Made by a program: the position numbers and the translations under genes. Shown one piece after another: positions 53,456 through 62,654 of a stretch of 64,000 nucleotides of DNA. The stretch lies in the NCBI GenBank assembly GCA_902775375.1, contig CACYLU010000005.1:62001-126000 (forward strand), written 5' to 3'. Every line of letters starts with the position of its first letter. Within the stretch, counting starts at the first letter, position 1. The notes under the pieces were generated by a model. It was not told where the DNA came from. It saw only the letters and a list, made by a program, of their open reading frames with translations, and searched no databases. The stretch is from an uncultured Bacteroidales bacterium (GTDB lineage Bacteria > Bacteroidota > Bacteroidia > Bacteroidales > Bacteroidaceae).

Positions 53456-54637
53456 CTATATAGCCAATCTAATAGAATGCTCCAAATCAAGAGTCTCGTT
53501 TCTCCTTGCCAAATAACCTCTAAATTCATCACTTAAGAAACGTGCATCAAGAGAAGTTCTAAACGTTGTACTTCTGATGAATGCAACATTGTCTGTTACC
53601 AAGTCGTCTTTTATCCTTACATGACCATCGTTGTCGAATAAGATTATGTTGGAATCGAATAATTTGTGATGATTTGAGCATAGCCATAGACCATTATGCC
53701 CACTTACAGCATGGCCAAATTTTGTATCATCATCGAATTCTGACGATCTAGCTATCTGAGACACTCCCCAAATATGTGCACCTTGGATAATTTCCTGTAT
53801 TTCACAACCACACAGGGCACATCTTTTAGTACCAAGTCTGCTAAATAGGTTATAAAGATATGATGCAGAGCGTAATACAGTTCTGTCTGACTGCTCTAAA
53901 TACTCACGCCTATCCAGATAGAGTGAAGTATAGTGCATCGAAATATTACCTAATGCCTCTATTGTGTTTAAAGATGCCTGTGGTAATCTCGTTAAATCTT
54001 GCTCACAAATATTGAATAGGTCAATGGGCCTGTCAGCTATATGCGATATGGCGACAGCAAGAAGTGTCGATTCGTATTTGCTGGCTCCAAATGTCTTGGC
54101 ATAAATCTGAATCTTCTCACTGCTCTTCGATACGTATGATGAATTATTGGAAGAATTAGAGGTCTGATTATCCCTTCTGTCAATAATCAAATCATCGACG
54201 TTTCTGTATGGCAAGACTTCCCCATGATAATATTGACCAATATTTAGGAAATCAACACCAGCAGTCATTAGCAAGCGATATACGAATAGATGATAATCAG
54301 TAAAAGCGTTGCCAATATGGGGGATAAAATAGTAGCACAGTCGTTTGTTAAGACGCTGGTCTGCATAGAACAAATTGATAGCAGTAGGAACGCTTTGTAA
54401 GCTTGAATTGCGTCCTTCAATACTTGCTTCTGATAAAGAAACATAGTTTACGATGCCGTCATACTCAACAAACAATAGCCTTCCCCTATTATATGTTGAG
54501 CGGTCTTTGACGACACGATACAGGTTTTGGCCTGTAACCAGCAGGCAAATATCGGTCAATACTTCTCTTGTCAGTATTCTGTCGAACAAACCAGGCGTTT
54601 TCTGAGCATCTGGCCTATATGTTATTGTTGCTACCAT
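53456..54637 (-). CDS. HNH endonuclease, putative restriction enzyme
   Basis: The 393-residue protein carries a C-terminal HNH module: zinc pair CALC at 273-276, GAHIWG with H288, N315, and CSNHH at 320-324. The first 250 residues have no recognised motif and probably read DNA. It is 1 bp after the double D12 methyltransferase, the likely protecting enzyme. The tight spacing supports one RM unit. Confidence 0.85.
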   Translation of the reverse strand: MVATITYRPDAQKTPGLFDRILTREVLTDICLLVTGQNLYRVVKDRSTYNRGRLLFVEYDGIVNYVSLSEASIEGRNSSLQSVPTAINLFYADQRLNKRLCYYFIPHIGNAFTDYHLFVYRLLMTAGVDFLNIGQYYHGEVLPYRNVDDLIIDRRDNQTSNSSNNSSYVSKSSEKIQIYAKTFGASKYESTLLAVAISHIADRPIDLFNICEQDLTRLPQASLNTIEALGNISMHYTSLYLDRREYLEQSDRTVLRSASYLYNLFSRLGTKRCALCGCEIQEIIQGAHIWGVSQIARSSEFDDDTKFGHAVSGHNGLWLCSNHHKLFDSNIILFDNDGHVRIKDDLVTDNVAFIRSTTFRTSLDARFLSDEFRGYLARRNETLDLEHSIRLAI

Positions 54638-54638
54638 A

Positions 54639-56492
54639 TCAATAATTTATAATTAGGACTTCACGACGATTATTATATCTTCCTTGAGGGACCTTGATGT
54701 CTATAACGTGATAACCGTTTCTTTCGGCCCAATTTGCGACATCTGCATTGTAAAAGTCCTCAACCTGTATAACGTATGACAACATGAATTTGGCTTCACG
54801 TTGATGAATCTGGTCCAAGAACAAGCATAGACGCTGCTCATGTTCTATCGTCCAACCTTCAAAACCTCGTTTCCCATCATTGTAAACTCCCAAAGTTGAG
54901 CGATAAGGAGGGTCGGCATATACGAATGTGTCTGGAGTAATCTGGTCAATCAATCTTTCAAAAGACACATTTAAGTATTCAACATTCTTTGATTTGGAAC
55001 ACCTTGCAAAGGTAATGAACTTTGAAAGCAAACATTCGTTGAACCAACGAGAACCTATGGGGTTATTGAAACCATGATTAGTATTGAAGCGTATTTGCTG
55101 TTGGAACCCATATAATATAAGAGTATACAGCATACGTGGATCTCTCTTTGATATCGGCGTACTATTATATTTATTCCTTAACGCCACATAACCTTCTGTG
55201 CTGTTTGGAGCTAATCTATATTTTTGAATTAACTTAGAGACATAAGTCAAATACCCATACGTATCTAAACGGAATGATTGTATAAGTCCCTCAACAAACG
55301 GATTGATGTCGTTGTAGACAATACGTTCAGCTGAAATATTGATACCAACATTGAATCCGCCTCCAAATGCATCGATAAATGTGTGTAACACCTCCTGTGG
55401 CAAATATTCCTTGATGATAGGAACCATCTTTGTCTTACTGCCTGTATAGTTAAGGGGAGATTGAACAATCACCTCATTAACAGGTTTCTTCTGTATGTAG
55501 AATAAATATTCCTGATGGCCTTCAGCTCCCTGACATTTCGTATTGTTATATTTCTTGTAGTCGATGGTAACACAATCATACGTTTCTTCAATACCTAAAC
55601 GTTTAAGGGTCTTCTCAATGTAATCCTTTGACATAAAGCCGTCGTTGTTATAACTAAGGACAATATGTGATGCTCTTGTTTCTGCCACAACCTTTTCGAA
55701 AAGGATGTGGGCATGATACATCTTCGACCAATTTGATCGCATCGGTGTTGTTGGACGAGATCCCGTTACTCTACTAATTGGAGGGTTGTCATTTAGTATC
55801 AACGTTTCCAAAAGATGATACTGAGTCCCATATTGATTTTGAGTATATGGAGGGTCAAGATACAAAATATCACATTCTATATCTGAAATTATATTCTCAA
55901 TTTTGTCATTCTGGCTCTCAACAATATCACATTGTCCTTCATTGGAATCAATCTTACTGAAAACAATAGGCTTTAAAGCACGTTTATCCCAATGCTTAAG
56001 AAATGCGCCATAAACTCCAGCCGTATTAGAAACATCAGATACCGATTCTAACAAACAAGCCAGGAGATATACGTATTCTTCCTCTGTAATTTGATCTTGC
56101 TCTTTCCATTCTTCAATTTGCATCCTGAAATAGTCAATACGAGCGGCATTTTCTTCTGAAAAGTACATACGCTCAGAACCTCCTAAAGAATAGTTCTGGT
56201 ATATGAATCCATGGAACATATTGTTATTCTCATTGAAGAAAGTAAAAGGATCAAATCCCAGTCTTTCAAACGTGCAACTATTCGCAAATAATCTTCCTTT
56301 TGTGAAAATCGTTGAGCATTTCAATGAGTCATTAATTATAATATGGCTATATATCGACTTCATGCTATCCGCCACAGACCCCATACCACAAAAGGCATCA
56401 AAGAAAACCAGATTTCCTTGAAGCAGATTGTGATTCTGAAGGAGAGTCCTAATAGAATCTGTCAATGTTTCTTTACTTCCTAAATATCTCAT
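54639..56492 (-). CDS. Fused double D12-class N6-adenine methyltransferase (M.FokI-like architecture)
   Basis: The 617-residue protein contains two complete alpha-class (D12/Dam-like) modules. The first has MRYLGSKETL at the N-terminus, FDAFCGMGSVADS near 30 and LDPPY at 212-216. The second has LNYTGSKTKMVPII near 345, FIDAFGGGFNVGIN and ADPPY at 526-530. Fused pairs like M.FokI methylate the two strands of an asymmetric site, so an asymmetric target is likely. The recognition sequence is unknown. It precedes the HNH gene. Confidence 0.9.
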   Translation of the reverse strand: MRYLGSKETLTDSIRTLLQNHNLLQGNLVFFDAFCGMGSVADSMKSIYSHIIINDSLKCSTIFTKGRLFANSCTFERLGFDPFTFFNENNNMFHGFIYQNYSLGGSERMYFSEENAARIDYFRMQIEEWKEQDQITEEEYVYLLACLLESVSDVSNTAGVYGAFLKHWDKRALKPIVFSKIDSNEGQCDIVESQNDKIENIISDIECDILYLDPPYTQNQYGTQYHLLETLILNDNPPISRVTGSRPTTPMRSNWSKMYHAHILFEKVVAETRASHIVLSYNNDGFMSKDYIEKTLKRLGIEETYDCVTIDYKKYNNTKCQGAEGHQEYLFYIQKKPVNEVIVQSPLNYTGSKTKMVPIIKEYLPQEVLHTFIDAFGGGFNVGINISAERIVYNDINPFVEGLIQSFRLDTYGYLTYVSKLIQKYRLAPNSTEGYVALRNKYNSTPISKRDPRMLYTLILYGFQQQIRFNTNHGFNNPIGSRWFNECLLSKFITFARCSKSKNVEYLNVSFERLIDQITPDTFVYADPPYRSTLGVYNDGKRGFEGWTIEHEQRLCLFLDQIHQREAKFMLSYVIQVEDFYNADVANWAERNGYHVIDIKVPQGRYNNRREVLIINY

Positions 56493-56510
56493 AAATATAA
56501 TTATTCCTTT

Positions 56511-57191
56511 TTATTCTCTAACCAAGAAATCTATAGCCAAATTTACCATTAAAGCAGAAGCTGCAACGCTTCGTTTCGCATTTATATCAGTAAAAGAATC
56601 CTTCACGTTTGATACCAGAAAATCTGTGGCAACATGAAGTGTATGATTTGTTAATTCCATTTTTGAACTATTGCTAAACAGGTGGTATAACGATTGTAAT
56701 GCTAATATGGATGCACTAGCATTAGAAAACTTTTTGTCCTCAGGTTTAATAATCTCTGCAATAGAAATCGCATATTTAAGTACCTTTAGGAAATTACCAA
56801 CAGTTAATTGGCTATTGTTCTGGGAATACAAGACATCACAATCTTTATACTGCTTGGGTTGTGCAAGTGTATGATAGGCATATTGGCAATTATACATGAT
56901 ATTATGTAACTGTTCGTTAAAAAGAACATTCATGCATGCCTGAGCATAAACCATTAAAACATTATCTGGCATTACTTCTAAAGAGCATAGCACAGGAATA
57001 GTCCTAACCCCTATAGATGAGTACATGCGCTCTGCCTCCTTGTTAGCTTTTTCATGAAATTGATCGATTCCAAGTTTCTCGCAATTGTAGCAATAATACT
57101 CAATGGCTTTTCGATCGTGTCTCATAAAGGCAAAATACAGATTGTCGTATGCTGCTTTTATAATATCAGTATTATGATTATCTTGTATCAT
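56511..57191 (-). CDS. Hypothetical helical protein of RM island 2
   Basis: This 226-residue protein (MIQDNHNTDIIKAAYDNLYF...) is helical, has several cysteines and no signal peptide, and shows no motif I recognise. It lies 18 bp upstream of the double methyltransferase in the same direction, so it is probably transcribed with the RM genes. It may be an accessory or regulatory factor. Confidence 0.65.
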   Translation of the reverse strand: MIQDNHNTDIIKAAYDNLYFAFMRHDRKAIEYYCYNCEKLGIDQFHEKANKEAERMYSSIGVRTIPVLCSLEVMPDNVLMVYAQACMNVLFNEQLHNIMYNCQYAYHTLAQPKQYKDCDVLYSQNNSQLTVGNFLKVLKYAISIAEIIKPEDKKFSNASASILALQSLYHLFSNSSKMELTNHTLHVATDFLVSNVKDSFTDINAKRSVAASALMVNLAIDFLVRE

Positions 57192-57198
57192 CTTATAT

Positions 57199-57288
57199 CT
57201 ACTTTGTAGGTGTTATCAAAGTTCTTACATCCACATCTAGAATGGTTGCAATCTCATTCAGTTGTATGATGGATGGTTGCACCCTGAT
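57199..57288 (-). pseudogene. 3' remnant of an XRE-type regulator gene
   Basis: The minus-strand reading VQPSIIQLNEIATILDVDVR followed by TLITPTK and stop is nearly the same as the end of the intact regulator at 58131-58352 (VQPSIQQLNDIACILDVDVR then SLITSTKE). DNA similarity stops at GCACC. The fragment has no start and runs into the dinD 3' end, so it is a leftover of a second copy. Confidence 0.8.
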
Positions 57289-57293
57289 TACTC

Positions 57294-58124
57294 TTATTTC
57301 TTTTTCTTTCCCAGCATCTTCTTCTCTTCGCTTACCAAACGTCGTTCTACCTTCTTTACATCTTCTGCAGGTGGAAGGTTTTCAGGAACGATGCCTCGTT
57401 CAGTTAACATCTTGCGAACAGCAGCGTTGTTATCAACATGCTCCTTGGTAATAGCGGACTCGCCTTGAAGATCTTTTGTCTGTACATTTACGCTGGTCAT
57501 CTCTGCGGCAAAATCTTTGGCCTTAATGCTGATTGTAGGCAGAAAATCCGCTAGTGGACGATTTTGAGGCATTCCCATTTTACGTTTCATCATATTGGTG
57601 CTTAAACGGAAGAGAGCTTGGTCTCCCTTGGAACGGATAACAGCGAAAGTCTGGTCGTTCACGCCACGCTCATAAAGGATGCCAGATAGTTTCTTCTCTG
57701 TCTCCTGCAACTTGGCACGTGCCTTCACACGCTCCACTTCTAACAGACGTTGTTCTATTAACTCTGCACGACGGGTTTGTACAGCAAAGTAGGTCTGGGC
57801 AAAGGCTATCTGAGGCTTGCGAGGGTCGCCATTTTGAGCCACAAGATAGCAGGCGTAACGAGTAAGCAGGATGTCGTCCACATTTCGAAGTGCACCACTT
57901 CCCAACTCTACCATTTTATTGACGTCAATAAAATGGTCTGGCAGGGATTGTCCCACGTTCATGCAGGACTCTTTGGCTTTATTAATGACGTTAGTAAAAT
58001 TTTGCCACAGGCTATAACCCAGCAGTTTCTGGAGTTCGCGTGCACTCCAGCATTCTACATTGTTTATATAGCATGCTGCTCGTTCGAATTGCTCAAACAG
58101 TTCCAATATATCTTCTTTCTTCAT
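57294..58124 (-). CDS. dinD: DinD-like DNA-damage-inducible protein
   Basis: The 276-residue protein matches the DinD family in length and phrases: [47 protein letters not shown], and KGDQALF followed by [14 protein letters not shown]. In Escherichia coli DinD modulates RecA filaments. It lies 6 bp after the XRE regulator gene and is bounded downstream by a fragment of a second XRE gene, suggesting that it arrived with, or was duplicated with, its own regulator. Confidence 0.87.
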   Translation of the reverse strand: MKKEDILELFEQFERAACYINNVECWSARELQKLLGYSLWQNFTNVINKAKESCMNVGQSLPDHFIDVNKMVELGSGALRNVDDILLTRYACYLVAQNGDPRKPQIAFAQTYFAVQTRRAELIEQRLLEVERVKARAKLQETEKKLSGILYERGVNDQTFAVIRSKGDQALFRLSTNMMKRKMGMPQNRPLADFLPTISIKAKDFAAEMTSVNVQTKDLQGESAITKEHVDNNAAVRKMLTERGIVPENLPPAEDVKKVERRLVSEEKKMLGKKKK

Positions 58125-58130
58125 GACTGT

Positions 58131-58352
58131 TTATTCTTTTGTTGAAGTGATTAAACTGCGTACATCTACATCTAAAATGCAGGCAATATCATTTAACTGC
58201 TGTATGGATGGCTGCACCTTGTTAGCGCACCATCTGGAAACGGTGTTTTCTGACTTGCCAAGTTGTTCTGACAACCAGCGATTGGTTTTCCCTTGTTCTG
58301 CCAAAGCGGCTTTTAGCCTATTGAGCATCATTGATTGTTGATTGTTCGACAT
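58131..58352 (-). CDS. XRE-family helix-turn-helix regulator
   Basis: This 73-residue protein is one Cro/C1-type HTH domain with RWLSEQLGKSENTVSRWCAN as the recognition unit and LNDIACILDVDVRSLI as the closing helices. Small XRE proteins often act as controllers of RM genes. It leads the island and overlaps no other gene. Promoter at 58404-58436 (minus). Confidence 0.87.
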   Translation of the reverse strand: MSNNQQSMMLNRLKAALAEQGKTNRWLSEQLGKSENTVSRWCANKVQPSIQQLNDIACILDVDVRSLITSTKE

Positions 58353-58403
58353 AATTCGATGAGTTTATTGCTGTAAATATACAAAGAAGAATTGGAACAG
58401 ATG

Positions 58404-58436
58404 CAAAAATAACAATCTTTTTTCCATTTATACAAT
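58404..58436 (-). promoter_or_regulatory. Promoter of RM island 2
   Basis: On the minus strand TTG (58433-58435), 21 bp, then TATTTTTG followed by C (58404-58411). Confidence 0.55.
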
Positions 58437-58483
58437 CAAAAAACATATGGGACGGACTTATGATTATCTTTTACAGATATATT

Positions 58484-58520
58484 AGTTACCCACTTTCCCA
58501 CTTACCCACTTTGGACATTT
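58484..58520. repeat. TTACCCA array, right side of RM island 2
   Basis: GTTACCCAC, TTTCCCAC and TTACCCAC in tandem, followed by TTTGGACATTT, match in orientation the left array at 49771. The same motif and trailing bases also match, reversed, the right array at 49944. No gene is encoded in 58353-58552 otherwise. Confidence 0.7.
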
Positions 58521-58552
58521 AAGTATTGAGGGGTGAATACAACTTTATGTAA

Positions 58553-58693
58553 TCAGTGTTGAATGAATCCTATGGGCTTTCGTTCCTTCTTTACTGTTTC
58601 TTTAGATTGCAGTTCGGCCAACGCCATACTGATGGCATCGAGCTGGCCACGAATCTCATAAATCTTTTCTTGGATTATTTTCAAGTCGTTCAT
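58553..58693 (-). CDS. Small hypothetical protein, 46 residues
   Basis: The frame MNDLKIIQEKIYEIRGQLDA followed by ISMALAELQSKE and a basic tail forms one amphipathic or coiled-coil helix. A consensus -7 box lies at 58727-58734. A longer reading to 58756 passes through this box and is not used. Function is unknown. Confidence 0.5.
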   Translation of the reverse strand: MNDLKIIQEKIYEIRGQLDAISMALAELQSKETVKKERKPIGFIQH

Positions 58694-58726
58694 CGCTATA
58701 ATGAATTTAATTGTTAGTTCTGGCCG

Positions 58727-58734
58727 CAAAGATA
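58727..58734 (-). promoter_or_regulatory. Promoter -7 box of the 46-residue gene
   Basis: The minus strand reads TATCTTTG followed by C, 33 bases before the ATG. Confidence 0.55.
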
Positions 58735-58767
58735 CTATTAAATCCACTACTACCAAACATTAGCTTG

Positions 58768-58775
58768 TATTTTTG
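58768..58775 (+). promoter_or_regulatory. Possible promoter -7 box of the DUF3810-mazG operon
   Basis: TATTTTTG fits TAnnTTTG; a -33 element is not clear. It would give a leader of about 185 nt that contains a short ATG frame (58790-58990) overlapping the start of the DUF3810 gene. Confidence 0.4.
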
Positions 58776-58964
58776 TGTTGCATGGGGGTATGGATAGGGA
58801 TTGTCTGTTTATATACTCTATCGCCATCTATGTAGTCCGACAAACGACCTGTAATCATAGATGCGACTGTTGTGAACCAGCCACTAATTTGCAAAATATG
58901 CACAAGAATAACGAGAAACATCGGGAAAAATGGCTAAATTTGTGGTCAGATTTCGTGAGTACCT

Positions 58965-60008
58965 ATGGGAAAGAACAGGTTGAAGGATAAGCATACGAAC
59001 ATCAGGCGACGGCTATTGGCCGTAGTGCTGGTGGTCACCATTGCCATGATGGTGATACCTGGTGGCAATGCGTTCTATGCAAATAGCATATATCCTGTCA
59101 TTGGTTCGCTGTTGGCTAATGCTTCTTCCTGGATTCCTTTCGCTATAGGCGACGCTTTTATAATCATCAGTATCTTGTGGTTGATTGGCTACCCTATCTA
59201 CGCACTGGTTCATCCTAAGAGGAAATTCCTAAAAGCATGCGGCAACGTGTTGGAATACTTGCTGTGGCTACTGGTATGGTTCTACTGGGCATGGGGACTG
59301 AACTATGGGCAACCTAACTACTATGAACGGACGAACACCAAGCCTGTAGCCATCGACCAACAGGCATTCAGCAGGTTTGCACACCGCTATGTGGAGGCAC
59401 TGAACAGCAACTATACGGTGGTGGAAACGAAGGATGAGGAGAAGGTAAAGGAGAACGTGATGTCGGCATATAAGCTGCAAGGACTGAATCGCATACGGGT
59501 GGTGAATCCTCAAGTGAAGACAATGCTTTATACACCTGTGGCATCGATGGTGGGTGTAACGGGCAGCATGGCGCCTTTCTTCTGCGAGTTTACGATAAAC
59601 GGTGATTTGCTGGCGCATGATTATGCAGCTTCTTATGCTCATGAATATGCGCACTTGCAAGGCATCACTTCGGAGGGCGAGGCCAACTTCTATGCCTACC
59701 TTGCCACCACGCAATCGATGGACAAGGGCATACGCTTCAGTGGCTACTACTCGATTCTTGGGCATGTGTTCAACAACGCTAAGGTGTTGATGAACTCAGA
59801 CGACTATTTTGCATTATACGAGAGTCTGCGCCCTGAGATAAAGGAGATGATTGAAAGCGACCGTGCCTACTGGCAGGAGCGATATAGTGACCTGATTGGG
59901 GAGGTGCAGGAGTATCTGTATAACCTCTATTTGAAATACCACAGAATACCTGAGGGGATCAAGAACTACTCGGAGGTGATTGGACTGATTATGGCAACAG
60001 AAAAATGA
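58965..60008 (+). CDS. DUF3810 membrane protein with HExxH motif
   Basis: The 347-residue protein has three hydrophobic helices in the first 110 residues (LLAVVLVVTIAMMVIPGG, DAFIIISILWLIGYPIYAL, LLWLLVWFYWAWGLNYG). WGLNY is the family hallmark. A soluble region contains HEYAHLQG followed by SEGEANF, a zinc-metalloprotease-like arrangement, although activity is not established for the family. It overlaps mazG by 4 bases. Confidence 0.85.
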   Translation: MGKNRLKDKHTNIRRRLLAVVLVVTIAMMVIPGGNAFYANSIYPVIGSLLANASSWIPFAIGDAFIIISILWLIGYPIYALVHPKRKFLKACGNVLEYLLWLLVWFYWAWGLNYGQPNYYERTNTKPVAIDQQAFSRFAHRYVEALNSNYTVVETKDEEKVKENVMSAYKLQGLNRIRVVNPQVKTMLYTPVASMVGVTGSMAPFFCEFTINGDLLAHDYAASYAHEYAHLQGITSEGEANFYAYLATTQSMDKGIRFSGYYSILGHVFNNAKVLMNSDDYFALYESLRPEIKEMIESDRAYWQERYSDLIGEVQEYLYNLYLKYHRIPEGIKNYSEVIGLIMATEK

Positions 60009-60799
60009 ATATTATGCATACGAAAGAAGAGAAAATGGAAGCCTTCGGGCGACTGCTCGACATCATTGACGAGCTGAGGGAGAAATGTCCGTGGGACAGG
60101 AAGCAGACAAACGAAAGCCTGCGTCCTAATACAATAGAAGAGACGTACGAGCTATGTGACGCTTTGATGAAGAACGACAACCAGGAAATATGCAAGGAGC
60201 TGGGTGACGTGCTGATGCATGTATGCTTCTATGCCAAGTTTGGTGACGAGAAGGGCGAATTTGACATCAAGGACGTGTGCGACCGACTGTGCGACAAGCT
60301 GATATATCGTCATCCGCATATCTATGGCGATGCGGTGGCAGAAAATGTAGGTCAGGTGTTGCAGAACTGGGAACAACTGAAGATAAAGGAGAAAGGGGGC
60401 AACAAGACAGTACTGAGCGGTGTGCCCAACTCACTACCTACCCTTATCAAAGCTTATCGCATACAGGACAAGGCACGCAACGTGGGATTCGACTGGGAAG
60501 ATGCCTCTGGGGCTTGGCAGAAAGTGAAAGAGGAGATTTCGGAATTTGAGGAAGCCGTGGGCCAGTTGAGCAAGGAGGATGCCGAGGTAGAGTTTGGCGA
60601 CGTGATGTTCAGTCTGATCAATGCGGCTCGACTGATGCACATCAACCCTGACAACGCGTTGGAGCATACTAACCAGAAGTTTATCCGTCGCTTCAACTAC
60701 GTGGAAGAACATAGCATCAAGCAGGGACGCAACCTTAAGGATATGACCTTGGAGGAGATGGATGCCTTGTGGGAAGAGGCAAAGAAAAAAGATATTTGA
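60005..60799 (+). CDS. mazG: Nucleoside triphosphate pyrophosphohydrolase
   Basis: The 264-residue protein has two MazG repeats. LREKCPWDRKQTNESLRPNT is followed by EETYEL, and later KVKEEISEFEEAVGQL and EFGDVMFSLINAARL supply the ExxE and ExxD metal ligands. It hydrolyses NTPs to NMP and pyrophosphate, a house-cleaning function. Its start overlaps the DUF3810 stop by 4 bases. Confidence 0.95.
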   Translation: MNIMHTKEEKMEAFGRLLDIIDELREKCPWDRKQTNESLRPNTIEETYELCDALMKNDNQEICKELGDVLMHVCFYAKFGDEKGEFDIKDVCDRLCDKLIYRHPHIYGDAVAENVGQVLQNWEQLKIKEKGGNKTVLSGVPNSLPTLIKAYRIQDKARNVGFDWEDASGAWQKVKEEISEFEEAVGQLSKEDAEVEFGDVMFSLINAARLMHINPDNALEHTNQKFIRRFNYVEEHSIKQGRNLKDMTLEEMDALWEEAKKKDI

Positions 60800-60819
60800 A
60801 CTTCTTTTGCCATTTTTCA

Positions 60820-60849
60820 TTGTAGATTGAGGGGAAATGAGTAATTTTG
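60820..60849 (+). promoter_or_regulatory. Promoter of the SulP transporter gene
   Basis: TTG at 60820-60822, 19 bp, then TAATTTTG followed by C at 60842-60849. The TTG inside the box is an apparent upstream start and is rejected. Confidence 0.65.
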
Positions 60850-60873
60850 CACCCTCAAATTTTATACAACTAT

Positions 60874-62568
60874 ATGGCATTTATTGAAACGAACAATTTA
60901 AAGGGCGACATTTTCGGTGGTATCACGGCCGGAATTGTCGCCTTACCTTTGGCTCTTGCCTTTGGTATTCAAGCATTTGGAAGTATTGACGACCCATCTG
61001 CCAGCTCTATGGGAGCATTGGCAGGTCTGGTGGGTGCCACCCTTTTGGGCTTCTTTGCCTCTCTCTTTGGTGGTACGCACTCACAGATCAGTGGTCCTAC
61101 GGGACCAATGACAGTAATTACTGCCACACTCATCAGTGGTGTGTGGGCTTCTCAGCATTCGCTCAGTGCCGTACTCATCAGTATGTCAATGGCAGGTCTA
61201 TTCTGTGGATTGTTCCAAATCCTTTTCGGCATCATCAAGATTGGCAAGTACGTGAGATACATCCCCTACCCTGTATTATCAGGCTTCATGAGTGGTATTG
61301 GTGTAATCATCATCCTACAACAACTCTATGCACTGGTAGGTCTGAAATCGCCTGTATTGGCAATAGATATGATATTGGATTTGCCTGAGCGAGTTGCAGC
61401 AGGTGTGTCATACGAGGCTTTGCTAATGGGCTTGGGCACTATCGCAATTATCTGGCTGATGCCTAAAATCACCAAGAAAGTGCCTGCTACGTTGGTGGCG
61501 CTACTGGTGATGACGGTGGTATCGCTGTTCTTCAAGATGGAAGAACGCTTGTTGATTGGTGCTATCCCAGGTGGTTTGCCTATGCCTTTCTTCGCTAACG
61601 CCAACATCTCTTTGGCAGGCATCGACTGGTATGAGACCATCAAGGTGGCTATCGTGCCTGGTCTGACATTGGCTGGTTTGGGTAGCATCGACACCTTGCT
61701 GACTTCTGTAGTGGCAGACAACATTACCAAGACACACCACAACAGTAACCAGGAACTGATTGGACAAGGTATTGGCAACATGATGGGTGGCCTGTTCTGT
61801 GGCATAGGAGGTGCAGGTGCTACGATGCGTACGGTGGTGAACGTGAAGAGTGGTGGTCGCACCAAGATTAGCGGTATGATTCACTCTATCTTCCTGCTGG
61901 CTATCTTGTTAGGTCTTGGTGGACTGGTACGCTATGTGCCCCTATCAGTGTTGGCAGGCATCTTGATTACTGTTGGTTGGGGCATCATCGACTTTAAGGG
62001 TTTCAAGGATTTACTGAAGATTCCTAAAGCTGATGCAGCTGTGCTACTCATTGTGTTTGCCCTGACGGTACTGGTGGATCTGCTTACTGCTGTGGGCATT
62101 GGTATGGTGATAGCCTGCGTATTGTTCATGAAACGTGCAAGCGACTTAGTGGAAGGCGGTTACAGCTCGTCAGTAATGACTAACTTCGACAAGGAAAGTC
62201 CGTGGGCAGACGAGGGAGGCATTCCTGATAGTCTTAAAGACCGTATCTACATTCAGCGTCTGAATGGTCCTATCTTCTTTGGTACTATAACGAAGTTTCA
62301 GGAGGTGATGAATGATGTGCCGGCAAATGCGAAGATTGTGATTATCCGCATGCGACTGGTGAGCTTCATGGATCAGAGTGGTCTGTATGCTATGGAGACG
62401 GCCATCAAGGATATTCAGTCACATGGGGCAACGGTGCTGATGACGATTATTCAGCCTCAGCCGATGTACATGCTGAAGACAATGGATGTGATTCCTGACC
62501 TCGTGCCAGAGAAACATACATTCAAGTCTTTTGAGGATTGTACGGCATTCCTGAAAACACTGGAATGA
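60874..62568 (+). CDS. SulP-family anion transporter with STAS domain
   Basis: The 564-residue protein has about 12 membrane segments in the first 420 residues (GGITAGIVALPLALAFGIQA, SGPTGPMTVITATLI, CGIGGAGATMRTVVNVKSGG). A cytoplasmic STAS domain ends the protein (KIVIIRMRLVSFMDQSGLYA, near residue 487). SulP proteins move sulfate, bicarbonate or dicarboxylates with sodium or protons. The ion cannot be fixed from sequence. Confidence 0.92.
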   Translation: MAFIETNNLKGDIFGGITAGIVALPLALAFGIQAFGSIDDPSASSMGALAGLVGATLLGFFASLFGGTHSQISGPTGPMTVITATLISGVWASQHSLSAVLISMSMAGLFCGLFQILFGIIKIGKYVRYIPYPVLSGFMSGIGVIIILQQLYALVGLKSPVLAIDMILDLPERVAAGVSYEALLMGLGTIAIIWLMPKITKKVPATLVALLVMTVVSLFFKMEERLLIGAIPGGLPMPFFANANISLAGIDWYETIKVAIVPGLTLAGLGSIDTLLTSVVADNITKTHHNSNQELIGQGIGNMMGGLFCGIGGAGATMRTVVNVKSGGRTKISGMIHSIFLLAILLGLGGLVRYVPLSVLAGILITVGWGIIDFKGFKDLLKIPKADAAVLLIVFALTVLVDLLTAVGIGMVIACVLFMKRASDLVEGGYSSSVMTNFDKESPWADEGGIPDSLKDRIYIQRLNGPIFFGTITKFQEVMNDVPANAKIVIIRMRLVSFMDQSGLYAMETAIKDIQSHGATVLMTIIQPQPMYMLKTMDVIPDLVPEKHTFKSFEDCTAFLKTLE

Positions 62569-62624
62569 TAAAAGCTACGAGCTTATATAACTTCGAACTA
62601 TTTTATCTATCAAGCAAAGAAACG

Positions 62625-62652
62625 AAAAAGGCTGCAATCATGCAGCCTTTTT
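62625..62652. terminator. Bidirectional terminator
   Basis: A perfect 12-bp stem, AAAAAGGCTGCA with TGCAGCCTTTTT, has a 4-base loop and serves both the SulP and gldE transcripts. Confidence 0.9.
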
Positions 62653-62654
62653 CT

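Noticed and set aside
58790-58990. Short frame upstream of the DUF3810 gene
   Set aside because: It has cysteine-rich, low-plausibility content and overlaps the next gene. It was kept only as a possible leader frame.
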